Below are positions 9,310-18,396 of a stretch of DNA of 64,000 bases, in pieces; position 1 is the stretch's first letter; each line of letters opens with the position of its first letter. A model generated the notes under the pieces. It searched no databases and had not been told where the DNA came from. It saw only the letters and a program-made list of their open reading frames with translations. Made by a program: the position numbers and the translations under genes. The stretch comes from Actinoplanes subtropicus (GTDB lineage: Bacteria > Actinomycetota > Actinomycetes > Mycobacteriales > Micromonosporaceae), in assembly GCF_000721705.1 (NCBI RefSeq), contig NZ_JOJL01000024.1, forward strand, positions 62,001 to 126,000, written 5' to 3'.

Positions 9310-10032
9310 CTAGACCGGAGGTACGACACTTTCCGGCGAGGGAAACGACGCCCGCAGCTGCCGCTCCTCGAGCGCCTCGATCCGCCCCGCCTGGGCTGCG
9401 GTGATCACGTCGCAGACCCAGTCCCAATGCAGCGCGACCAGGTCGCCGGGGGAGAGGCCGGCCAGCAACGACCGCCCGCCCGCCGACCAGGCCACGCTCT
9501 CTTCCCGAGGAGGTCCCGGCGCCAGCGCCGAGCCATCCCAGACCAGGGGTCGCGACGTCACCCGGGCCGTCTCTCCCGCGACCGAAACCACTTTCCCCGT
9601 ACGAATCCGGCAGCGATCAAGCACAGAGACGGCCGTCGGATTCCCGGTCCGCCGCAGCATCGCCGCCCACGGATAGACCTCGAAGACGTGAAAACTGTGG
9701 TGCGGCAACGCCCGCCCACCCGCCGATTCCCAGGTTCCGCCTCGCTGCCCCACGAACCGCGTCCCGAGAAATCCCAATAAATCCGAAAAATCGGACGTGG
9801 CGAGCAGATCGTTCCCGACCCAGTAAGCCTCCACAACCGCGGGGTCAAGCGGGTCACCAGGACTCAGATACTCGAGATACGCCCACGCCCCGGAAAACCC
9901 CCGAGCCCGCCGCGCGATCTCCCCCGGAAGATCCGCTCGCAACAGCTCCGCCGCGCCGGACGGCCCGCAATACCCCAGCTCATTGGGCGGATACGCATAT
10001 CGGGCAAACAGCAACGCCCCCGAATCCGACAT
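9310..10032 (-). CDS. DUF6390 family protein, hydrogenase-associated
   Basis: A 240-residue protein beginning MSDSGALLFARYAYPPNELG with a YCGP motif. I recognise this as the DUF6390 type found at the end of actinobacterial hydrogenase loci; the name is from memory and not checked. No membrane segment or nucleotide-binding motif is evident. It follows hypE after 4 bp, so it is transcribed with the maturation genes. Function unknown. The start at ATG 10032 avoids the overlap with hypE that the more upstream start would create. Confidence 0.75.
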   Translation of the reverse strand: MSDSGALLFARYAYPPNELGYCGPSGAAELLRADLPGEIARRARGFSGAWAYLEYLSPGDPLDPAVVEAYWVGNDLLATSDFSDLLGFLGTRFVGQRGGTWESAGGRALPHHSFHVFEVYPWAAMLRRTGNPTAVSVLDRCRIRTGKVVSVAGETARVTSRPLVWDGSALAPGPPREESVAWSAGGRSLLAGLSPGDLVALHWDWVCDVITAAQAGRIEALEERQLRASFPSPESVVPPV

Positions 10033-10036
10033 GACT

Positions 10037-11076
10037 TCAGCAGATCCGCGGAAGCTGCTCACCGATCGGCATGTTCACGATCCGCGTCCCGCCGAGCGCC
10101 GTCCGCGCCACCACCATCCCCGGATGCTCCGCCACACACCTGCCGATCACCCGAGCTCCACCGCCGAACGGATGCGCCCGCATCGCCGCCAGCACCGCAT
10201 CGGCGTCGCCCGGCGGCACGAAGGCCAGCAACTTCCCCTCGTTGGCCACCTGCAACGGATCCAGCCCCAGCAAACTGCACGCGTCCGCCACCGGCTCCGG
10301 AATCGGCAACGACGGCTCGTCCACCGCGATCCCCACCTTCGCCGTCCGCGCGATCTCGTTCAGCGACGCCGCCACCCCGCCCCGAGTCGGGTCCCGCAGC
10401 GTGTGCACGTCCGCCCCGGTCGCCAGCATGGCCGCCACCAGCCCGTGCAGCGGCGCGCTGTCGCTCTTCACCGTCGTCTCGAACTCCATCCCCGCCCGCA
10501 CGCTCATCACCGCGACCCCGTGCACCCCGATGTCCCCGCTGATGATCAGCACATCGCCGGCCGCCGCCCGCGCCGGCCCGATCTCCACGCCGTCGGGCAC
10601 CACCCCCACGCCCGCCGTGTTGAGGTAGACCCCGTCCCCGCTCCCGTTGTCCACCACCTTGGTGTCCCCGGTGACCACCGAGACCCCCGCCGCGGCGGCG
10701 GCGGCACCCACCGCGTGCGCGATCCGCCCGACCGTCGCCAGCGGCGTCCCCTCCTGCAGGATGAAGGCGATCGTCAGGTACCGCGGCGTCGCCCCGGACA
10801 TGGCCAGGTCGTTGATCGTCCCGTTGACCGCCAGGTCCCCGATCGAGCCGCCCGGAAAGACCATCGGCTTGACCACGTACGAGTCGGTGGTGAGCGCGAT
10901 CCGCCCGCCGAGCAGCGGCACCACGGCGCTGTCCGCCGGTGACACCGCCGACCCGTACGCGGGCAGGAAAAGGTGCTCGACCAGCTCGCCCGACATCGCC
11001 CCGCCGCCGCCGTGCCCCATCACCACCTGCGGCGTGTCCCGGAGCGGAACCGGGCAGCTCCAGTTGTCGAAATCGA

Positions 11077-11080
<4 letters not shown>
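10037..11080 (-). CDS. hypE: Hydrogenase maturation protein HypE
   Basis: 347 residues of the PurM/AIR-synthase fold. HypE takes the carbamoyl group from HypF on its C-terminal cysteine and dehydrates it to a thiocyanate that supplies the CN ligands of the NiFe site. The diagnostic C-terminus PRIC is present as the last four residues, and the N-terminal half has the [19 protein letters not shown] motif of the ATP site. ATG 11080 overlaps the hypD stop (ATGA). Confidence 0.97.
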
Positions 11081-12163
<1,083 letters not shown>

Positions 12164-12180
<17 letters not shown>

Positions 12181-12418
12181 CGAACTCCTCCTCGAGGATG
12201 CCCATCTTCTCGAAGTTGGCCAGGGTCTGCCGTGCCGACTCCTCGTCGAGTACCTGAATGGCGAACCCGACGTGCACGACGACGTATTCGCCGGCCGTCG
12301 CGTCCGGCACGTACTGCAGGCAGACGTCCTTCCGCACGCCGCCGAAATCGACCTCCGCCATCGGCACGCCGTCGGCCTCGGCGATGCTGACAATGCGCCC
12401 GGGAACAGCCAGACACAT
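12164..12418 (-). CDS. hypC: Hydrogenase maturation chaperone HypC (stand-alone copy)
   Basis: 84 residues beginning MCLAVPGRI. The N-terminal Met-Cys is the HypC signature; the cysteine binds the iron precursor after Met removal. An OB-like beta barrel follows ([18 protein letters not shown], then [13 protein letters not shown]). This is a second HypC-type sequence: a diverged copy is fused to the N-terminus of HypF in the next gene upstream. An SD-like GGAGGT precedes ATG 12418. Confidence 0.96.
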
Positions 12419-12426
12419 GTGACCTC

Positions 12427-14931
12427 CTAAAACGATCCGACCATCAGCTGGCCCAGCGCGATACCGCCGTCGTTCGGCGGCAGCAATCGCGGGCGCAGCA
12501 CGGTGAAGCCTCGTTCGCCCAGCTCGCGCACCGCCGCCGCGAGCAGCAGCGCATTCTGGAAAACGCCGCCGCCGAGCGCGACCACATCGAGCCCGGTCAT
12601 TTCCCGGCCACGCTCGGCGAGCTCCCCGATCAGCGCGGCGACGGTGGCGTGGAACCGGGCCGCCACCGTCGGCGCCGGCACTCCGCCGAGCACGTCCCGC
12701 GCGATCTGGCGGATCAGCGGGCCGGCGTCGGCGACCTCCGGGCCGTCCTGGCTCGGGCACAATTCCAGCGCGTACGGGTGATCCAGCCCCGCCGACGCCG
12801 ATCGCGCCAGTCCTTCGAGCACGATGGCCGCTTCCGCCTCGTATTCGACGGTCTGCCGCACCCCGCACAGCGCGGACACCGCGTCGAACAGCCGGCCCAT
12901 GCTCGAGGTAGGCACGCACCCGGCCCCGCTTCCGAACTGCCGCGCGAGCAGCTCCCGCTCGGCCGGCGGGCAGGCGGCGACCGCGGGCAGGTCCGGGTGC
13001 CAGGGCACGCCCGCGGCGTGCAGATGCGCCAGGGCCATCCGGTACGGGCGCAGCACGCTCGCATCGCCCCCGGCCAGCGGCACGTACCCGAGCCGGGCCG
13101 CCCGCGTGTAGTCCCGATAGCCGGCGATCAGCATCTCGCCGCCCCACACCGCGCCGTCCGGCCCGTAGCCGGTGCCGTCGAACGCGATGCCGAGGACCCG
13201 CTCCTCCGCCCCGAGCCCGTGCTCGGCCATCACCGACGCGACGTGCGCATGGTGATGCTGCACCCGTTTGACGATCCGCCCGCCCGCGTGCCGCCGCGCC
13301 CACTCGCTCGACCGGTACCCCGGGTGCAGATCGGCGACGACGATCTCCGGTCGTACGCCGGTCAGTTCTTCCAGATGTTGTTCGGTACGGGTCAGCGCAT
13401 CCACCGTGGACAGATCGTCCATGTCCCCGATGTGCTGGCTCAGCCACGCATACCGGCCGCTCGCCACCGCGCAGGTGTTCTTGAGATCCGCCCCGGCCGC
13501 GAGCATCGGCGGCACCTCGAACGGCAGCGCCAGCGGCAGCGGCGCATACCCCCGGGACCGCCGGATCGGCAGTTCGGCCCCCGCCACGTGCCGGCTCACC
13601 GAGTCGTCGCACGGTACCCGGATCGCCCGGTCGTGCCGCAGCCACGCGTCCGCCAGCGCCCCCAGCCGCTCGACCGCCTCCTCGTCCCCGGTCACGATCG
13701 GCTCTCCGGAGAGGTTCCCCGACGTCATCACCAGCACGTCCGGCCCGGCGGCATCGCCCGGAAGACCAAAGAGCAGGAAATGCAGAGGTGTGTACGGCAA
13801 GAGGACGCCCAAGTCGGGATTGTCCGGCGCGACCTCGTCGGCGATCGTCGCCCCGGCCCGCCGCGGCACCAGCACGATCGGCCGCCGGATGTCGGTCAGC
13901 AGCCGCTCGTCGTCCTCGCTCAGGTCGGCGAGCCCGCGGGCCGTCTCGACATCGGCCACCATCACCGCGAACGGTTTACCCCCACGCCGCTTCCGCCGCC
14001 GCAACTCGGCCACGGCCGCCGGGTTCCGGGCGTCGCACGCGAGGTGATAGCCGCCCAGCCCCTTGACCGCCACGATCTTCCCGTCGGCCAGCAGCCGCCG
14101 GCACTCCGCGACCGCATCCCCGTCGGCAGGTGGCTGGAGTTCCAGCGTCGGGCCGCAGCCGGGGCAGGCGATCGGCTGGGCGTGGAAGCGCCGATTCGAC
14201 GGATCCAGGTACTCCGCCCGGCAGGCCGGGCACATCGGGAACTCCGCCATCGTCGTCGCCGCGCGGTCGTAGGGGAGCGACTCGATGATGGTGAATCGCG
14301 GCCCGCAGTTGGTGCAGGTGATGAAGGGGTGCCGATAGCGCCGGTCGGCCGGGTCGCGCAGGTCACGCAGGCAGTCGGCGCAGATGGCGACGTCCGGCGA
14401 GGCCAGGGTCCGGGCCTCGGCGCCGTCCTTGGACGCCTCGATCGTGAAGCCGGTGCCGCCTTGCAGCGGCACCTCCTCCGACTCGACCGCGATCACCATC
14501 GCCAGCGGCGGCGCGTCCGCCCGCAGCCGCCGGCCGTACTCGTCGACCGCCTCGGCCTCGCCCTCCACCTCGACCACCACGCCGTCGGGAGTGTTCGCCA
14601 CCGACCCGGAGAGGGCGAGGGCGGCGGCCGTCGCGTACGCGAAAGGACGGAAGCCCACCCCCTGCACCAGGCCCGACACGGTGTACCGGCGGCGCAGCCG
14701 GCGGGCCTGACCGACCAGTTCGAGCCCGCTCATCGCCCGCGACGCCTCCCGCGCGTCGATGATCTCGACCGCGAAGCCCAGGTGGATCAGCACCCACGCG
14801 CCCGGGTCCGGCGGATCGTCGAGCATGCCGATGTTGACCCGCCGCCGGGCCCCCTCGACGTCGACCAGCGCGAGGTGGCCCGCATACCCGTCGACGATCT
14901 CGACGACCTGGCCGGGGATCCCGAGGCACAT
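12427..14931 (-). CDS. hypF: HypC-HypF fusion (carbamoyltransferase with N-terminal HypC domain)
   Basis: 834 residues against about 750 for ordinary HypF. Residues 1-70 are a full HypC-like domain starting MCLGIPGQVVEIVDG and ending LIHLGFAVEIIDA. After a basic linker come the HypF parts in order: acylphosphatase (VQGVGFRPF at 89-97), two zinc-finger pairs (CADC with CTNC, CPAC with CPGC), a YrdC-type domain (KIVAVKGLGGYHLACDA) and a Kae1-like domain with HHHAH. HypF makes carbamoyl adenylate from carbamoyl phosphate and ATP and passes the group to HypE. The fusion is read in one uninterrupted frame. ATG 14931 follows the endopeptidase stop by one base. Confidence 0.95.
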   Translation of the reverse strand: MCLGIPGQVVEIVDGYAGHLALVDVEGARRRVNIGMLDDPPDPGAWVLIHLGFAVEIIDAREASRAMSGLELVGQARRLRRRYTVSGLVQGVGFRPFAYATAAALALSGSVANTPDGVVVEVEGEAEAVDEYGRRLRADAPPLAMVIAVESEEVPLQGGTGFTIEASKDGAEARTLASPDVAICADCLRDLRDPADRRYRHPFITCTNCGPRFTIIESLPYDRAATTMAEFPMCPACRAEYLDPSNRRFHAQPIACPGCGPTLELQPPADGDAVAECRRLLADGKIVAVKGLGGYHLACDARNPAAVAELRRRKRRGGKPFAVMVADVETARGLADLSEDDERLLTDIRRPIVLVPRRAGATIADEVAPDNPDLGVLLPYTPLHFLLFGLPGDAAGPDVLVMTSGNLSGEPIVTGDEEAVERLGALADAWLRHDRAIRVPCDDSVSRHVAGAELPIRRSRGYAPLPLALPFEVPPMLAAGADLKNTCAVASGRYAWLSQHIGDMDDLSTVDALTRTEQHLEELTGVRPEIVVADLHPGYRSSEWARRHAGGRIVKRVQHHHAHVASVMAEHGLGAEERVLGIAFDGTGYGPDGAVWGGEMLIAGYRDYTRAARLGYVPLAGGDASVLRPYRMALAHLHAAGVPWHPDLPAVAACPPAERELLARQFGSGAGCVPTSSMGRLFDAVSALCGVRQTVEYEAEAAIVLEGLARSASAGLDHPYALELCPSQDGPEVADAGPLIRQIARDVLGGVPAPTVAARFHATVAALIGELAERGREMTGLDVVALGGGVFQNALLLAAAVRELGERGFTVLRPRLLPPNDGGIALGQLMVGSF

Positions 14932-14932
14932 G

Positions 14933-15397
14933 TCAGGATCCCTCGAGGCTCAGGTCGATCAGTTTGTGCACCGCGTCGATCGCTCCGGGGACCGCCGCCT
15001 CGACCCGCGGGGTCAGGCCGATCTCCTCGAACGTGGTGTCGATCCGGCAGCCGACCAGGTACGTGGGCGGCAGCGGCTCGCCGATCCGCTCGAGCGTGCC
15101 GAGGATGGCGCCCGGGCTCATCTGGTGCGCGTCGAAGGGCGTGGGCTCGATGTCGCCCGGGCCGATCTCGAGCACCACCAACTCGCCCGGAGCGTTCTCG
15201 GTCGGCAGGGCGTCGACCAGGATCAGCCGGTCGGAGCCGTACATGTCGTAGGCGAGGTGCACGCCGCGGATCCCATAGTCGATGATGCGTACCCCGTCGG
15301 GCGGCGGCCCCTCGGCGAGCAGCCGCTTGATCACCTCGGGACCGAAGCCGTCGTCCCCGAGGAATATGTTGCCGATGCCGGCGACCAGGATTTTCAC
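14933..15397 (-). CDS. Hydrogenase large-subunit maturation endopeptidase (HupD/HyaD family)
   Basis: 154 residues with the family N-terminus ILVAGIGNIFLGDDGFG, whose acidic residue binds nickel, a second acidic site (ILVDALPTE) and a conserved His (FDAHQMSPG). It removes the C-terminal peptide of HhyL after nickel insertion; the expected target is the 22-residue tail after DPCLPCGVH. The start is GTG 15397, which overlaps the stop of the 40-aa peptide gene (ATGTGA), so the two are translationally coupled. Confidence 0.95.
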   Translation of the reverse strand: MKILVAGIGNIFLGDDGFGPEVIKRLLAEGPPPDGVRIIDYGIRGVHLAYDMYGSDRLILVDALPTENAPGELVVLEIGPGDIEPTPFDAHQMSPGAILGTLERIGEPLPPTYLVGCRIDTTFEEIGLTPRVEAAVPGAIDAVHKLIDLSLEGS

Positions 15398-15516
15398 ATC
15401 GATCGGATTCGCAGGTACCGCTGGATGTCGGGGAGCGACTCGACCACGAGCGTCGCGGCGTAGGCGGCGGCCGCCGCGGCCGCGATCGTGGTCACGGCGC
15501 CGATGAATCTGAGCAT
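15394..15516 (-). CDS. 40-aa single-span membrane peptide (DUF6893-like), hydrogenase-associated
   Basis: This small gene encodes a peptide starting MLRFIGAVTTI. A hydrophobic, alanine-rich helix of about 20 residues follows, then VVESLPDIQRYLRIRSM. A strong SD (AGGAGGT) lies six bases before ATG 15516, directly after the stop of the 414-aa gene, and its own stop overlaps the endopeptidase start. The RYLRIRSM ending recalls small proteins I know as DUF6893 beside actinobacterial hydrogenases; that match is from memory. One membrane span with a basic C-terminal tail suggests an anchor or assembly factor. Function unknown. Confidence 0.8.
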   Translation of the reverse strand: MLRFIGAVTTIAAAAAAAYAATLVVESLPDIQRYLRIRSM

Positions 15517-16761
15517 TCAGACCTCCTTGTCGATGGGCTCGAGTTCGTCGGGGGCGAAGTAGAAGTACCGGCCGTACCAGTCGTGCAGGTCGGCGGCCGG
15601 GTCGTCGACCAGCACCAGGGCCACGTGTGTCCCGCCGTCCACGTCGGACATGACGGCGGTCACCCGGGCCACCTGGCCGGCGAAGAACAGGTCCTGCGCG
15701 TCGGCCCGGCGGTTCGGGTGCACCCGCACCAGGCTGCCCTGGCCGACCCGGACCCCGTTGATCAGCACCGAGTCGGGGCCGGGGTCGTCGGTGGCCGGGT
15801 CCCACCAGGGCGAGTCGTCGAGCCGGGTGCCGTGCAGCCGCTGCAGCTCGCCGGGGGTGAGCGTGTCGCACCGGTCGACGATCGCGCCGGCCCGCGGGTC
15901 GGTGGCGCGGGCCTCGGCCTTTTCCTGGTCGGTCATTGTCATGACCCGCAGGGTGAGGATCTCGTCGATCTCGGTGGCGTCGAACAGGGCGCCCGGGCTC
16001 TGCGCGGCGACCGCCGGATTGTCGTACAGGATGATCGGCGCGCCGAGCAGCACCGTCTCCGACCCGGCGAGCACCGGCCAGCAGCGTTCCTGGTGGCAGC
16101 GGGCGGCGGCAGCGGCCGCGGCGGGCGGCGGGTCCTGCATGGAGACGAAGGTCGCGTCGTGCGCCTCGAGCAGCAGGTGCGCGCCCAGCAGGGAATGCCG
16201 GATCGCCTGGTCCTTGCTGGTCACCTCGTCCGGATGCTCGTTGGTCACCTCGATGCTGAGCCGGCGGAAGTCGTCGGCTTCCACCCGCACCCGTACCCGT
16301 GCGGTCAGCGGCCAGCGGCGACGCACGATCAGACCGTCGTCGCCCAGCGGCTCCTCGTCGACGCCCCCGGGGATGAAAACCGGAAAGTCGGATCTGTCGG
16401 ATGCAAGCGACAGGCCGAACGTCAGCTCGTGCTCGACCGCCTCGTCCCAGCTCAGGACCGTCTCGTCGCGGTGGCGCAGGGAGGTGACCGCGCGGCAGTC
16501 CGCGTCCAGGACCTGGCGCGCCTGCAACTGGAGGAACCGCAGATGGATGGTGACGCTCCCCGGACGTACGGCCGAAGGAAGCAGGCACCGCATCGCCATG
16601 CGCGGGTCCTCGGCGAAGGCCGGCGAGGCCGCCGCCGGCGGGCCGAGCACGCCGAACTGCCAGCGCGACCGGTTCTTGGCCGCGCTCGCCCGATAGGGAT
16701 AGAGCAGATAGCCCTCGTAGAGCACCGCATCGGCGACCGCCCGGGCCGCCTCGACCGTCAT
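15517..16761 (-). CDS. 414-aa hydrogenase-locus protein of unknown function
   Basis: A soluble protein starting MTVEAARAVADAVLYEGYLLYPYRASAAKNRSRWQFGVLGPPA. The opening segment looks conserved-family in character. A cysteine pair appears in ARCHQERCWP near the middle, and the C-terminus is acidic. I see no P-loop, SAM or radical motif. ATG 16761 overlaps the stop of the DUF6084 gene; its own stop abuts the 40-aa peptide gene. Its place inside a tightly coupled hydrogenase operon argues for a role in assembly or function of HhySL rather than general metabolism. Confidence 0.85.
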   Translation of the reverse strand: MTVEAARAVADAVLYEGYLLYPYRASAAKNRSRWQFGVLGPPAAASPAFAEDPRMAMRCLLPSAVRPGSVTIHLRFLQLQARQVLDADCRAVTSLRHRDETVLSWDEAVEHELTFGLSLASDRSDFPVFIPGGVDEEPLGDDGLIVRRRWPLTARVRVRVEADDFRRLSIEVTNEHPDEVTSKDQAIRHSLLGAHLLLEAHDATFVSMQDPPPAAAAAAARCHQERCWPVLAGSETVLLGAPIILYDNPAVAAQSPGALFDATEIDEILTLRVMTMTDQEKAEARATDPRAGAIVDRCDTLTPGELQRLHGTRLDDSPWWDPATDDPGPDSVLINGVRVGQGSLVRVHPNRRADAQDLFFAGQVARVTAVMSDVDGGTHVALVLVDDPAADLHDWYGRYFYFAPDELEPIDKEV

Positions 16762-17384
16762 CGCCCCGCCAGCAGGCGGCGCATCGTCTCGTCCCAGCCG
16801 ATCAGATCGTGCCGGGCGCGGTAGGCCGCCAGCTCCTTCAGGACGTCGCCGCTCACCCGGACGTAGCCGCTGTTCGGGAAAAACGCGTCGATCATCTCGC
16901 GCCAGACCCGCACCGGCAGGTGCCAGCGCGCCTCGCACGCCCACGGCACCTGCTCGACCTCGAAGCCGGTCGCGCCCTTCGTGAAGACCGTGCCGGAGAA
17001 CAGCAGGTTGAGCGGCACGTCACCGGCGTCGAGCGCGTGCAGGTAGCGGGCGCCGATCACCTCGAGGTCGTACGTGCAGGGCAGCGCCAGCTCGGCCTCG
17101 GTCTCCCCGGTGAAGCCCTGCACGGTCGCGTTGGCCTGCATCCACTGGAACGCCTTGAGCGTCTCGCCCCAGCGCTCCGGCTCGCCGAACAACCCGCGCA
17201 GCGCGTCCTGCTCGGCCGGCTCGTACCGGCGGCGCTGCGGCTCTATCCGCACCTGGCAGCGCAGCGCGATCGCGTGCACCCGCCGGCCGGTGCTCTCCTC
17301 GATCCGCAGACGCGCGGTGAGCTGCGGCGACGCCGCGTACGGCTCGGCCGTCACGTCCAGCACGGAGAAGGTGTACGCACTCAT
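16758..17384 (-). CDS. DUF6084 family protein, hydrogenase-associated
   Basis: 208 residues: MSAYTFSVLDVTAEPYAASPQL, then a beta-rich region (RIEESTGRRVHAIALRCQVRIEP). It has no catalytic motif or signal peptide that I can see. I place it in DUF6084 from memory of hydrogenase loci. It is coupled by 4-bp overlaps to the DUF5947 gene upstream and the 414-aa gene downstream. Function unknown. Confidence 0.8.
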   Translation of the reverse strand: MSAYTFSVLDVTAEPYAASPQLTARLRIEESTGRRVHAIALRCQVRIEPQRRRYEPAEQDALRGLFGEPERWGETLKAFQWMQANATVQGFTGETEAELALPCTYDLEVIGARYLHALDAGDVPLNLLFSGTVFTKGATGFEVEQVPWACEARWHLPVRVWREMIDAFFPNSGYVRVSGDVLKELAAYRARHDLIGWDETMRRLLAGR

Positions 17385-17947
17385 CTCGCCCTCGCCCGGA
17401 CCCGATCGAAGAGTTCCTCGACGGCGGCGTGCGCCTGCTGCCCGCCGTCGAAACCGCGCCAGAGGGTGCGCAGCCGCCCGACCAGCTCGTAGCAGACATC
17501 GATCGGCACCAGATAGCCGTCCTGGCCGCGCCGCAGCAGCAGCGCCTCGACATCCGGCCGCAGCTCCGCGGCGATCGGCAGATCCAACTCGGACTCGGTG
17601 GCCCCCGCCGGTCCGGGATAGAGGGCGACCATCCGGCCGAGCGCCGAGTTGTGGAACAGGAACGCCAGGCCGACGGGAATCTGGAGCTCGTCCCATGTCC
17701 TCTCGTCGAGGAAATTCCCGATACGTGCATATCGGTCGGGAATGGCCCTATAACGCAGATGTGCCTCGTCGTTCGTGAACAAGAGATAGCAGGGCCTGCA
17801 GGCGCACAACAGTTGCCGGGACTGCACGTCGACCACGTGCCCGTGGCCGGGCGCGATCTCTTCCGCGCACATCTCGCAGCGCTCGGGCCGTGGCCCGGTC
17901 GGCCGGTTGCGGACGACCCGCCGCAGAGTGGCCAGCGAGTCGCTCAT
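17381..17947 (-). CDS. DUF5947 family Cys-rich protein, hydrogenase-associated
   Basis: 188 residues. Near the N-terminus are CEMC (preceded by RPER) and CACRPC, four or five cysteines that could bind zinc or an Fe-S cluster. The rest is mixed alpha/beta (LFTNDEAHLRYRAIPDRYARI). I recognise it as DUF5947-like, a family known to me only from hydrogenase neighbourhoods. A metal-binding protein encoded between the large subunit and the maturation genes could act in cluster delivery or as an electron-transfer partner; this is inference. Confidence 0.8.
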   Translation of the reverse strand: MSDSLATLRRVVRNRPTGPRPERCEMCAEEIAPGHGHVVDVQSRQLLCACRPCYLLFTNDEAHLRYRAIPDRYARIGNFLDERTWDELQIPVGLAFLFHNSALGRMVALYPGPAGATESELDLPIAAELRPDVEALLLRRGQDGYLVPIDVCYELVGRLRTLWRGFDGGQQAHAAVEELFDRVRARAR

Positions 17948-18396
17948 GACGCGGGCCGGGTGAACAAAGCGGACACCGGGATGAGAGGCGTCGGCGCCTC
18001 CACGGAGACACCGGTGATCTCCGGGGCGGCCGCCTCGATCAACTGCTCGAGGCCGTGCGGTCGGCGACCCCGCAGCCGGCACAGGCCGTCCTCGGTGATC
18101 TCGATCAGCTCCACGCCGGTGCCCTTGATCGCGAGGGCGACCCGGGTGGCCGTGTCGTGCGGGTGCAGGCCGTGCACCAGCAGCAGGCCGGCGACCAGGT
18201 CGTCGCCGGCCAGCGCCTCGAGCGCCGCGTCGGTGAGCGCACCCCGCTCGTACAGCAGGTCGAGCATCCGCTCCAGGCCGGCGCCGTACAGGTCGGCCAC
18301 GGTGCGGACCAGCTCCTCGCCGGTGTCGCCCGCGGCTGCCAGCAGCGTGTCGATGCGCGCGGCGGATTCCCGCCAGTCGGTGCCGGCCACGCTCAC
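17944..18396 (-). CDS. NifU C-terminal-like protein lacking the CxxC site
   Basis: 150 residues from GTG 18396, chosen because it overlaps the hhyL stop as GTGA, the pattern used throughout this operon. The C-terminal half (GTGVELIEITEDGLCRLRG, then LIEAAAPEITGVSVEA) follows the NifU C-terminal-domain pattern, but the CxxC that carries the transient Fe-S cluster is absent. The N-terminal half is helical. It may be a structural relative that assists cluster insertion into HhyS rather than a scaffold. Family assignment is moderate. Confidence 0.72.
   Translation of the reverse strand: MSVAGTDWRESAARIDTLLAAAGDTGEELVRTVADLYGAGLERMLDLLYERGALTDAALEALAGDDLVAGLLLVHGLHPHDTATRVALAIKGTGVELIEITEDGLCRLRGRRPHGLEQLIEAAAPEITGVSVEAPTPLIPVSALFTRPAS

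Noticed and set aside
12649..15285. An 878-codon plus-strand frame opposite hypF and the endopeptidase gene
   Set aside because: It is antisense to recognised maturation genes, has an Arg/Pro/His-rich composition typical of GC-rich shadows and no conserved motif.
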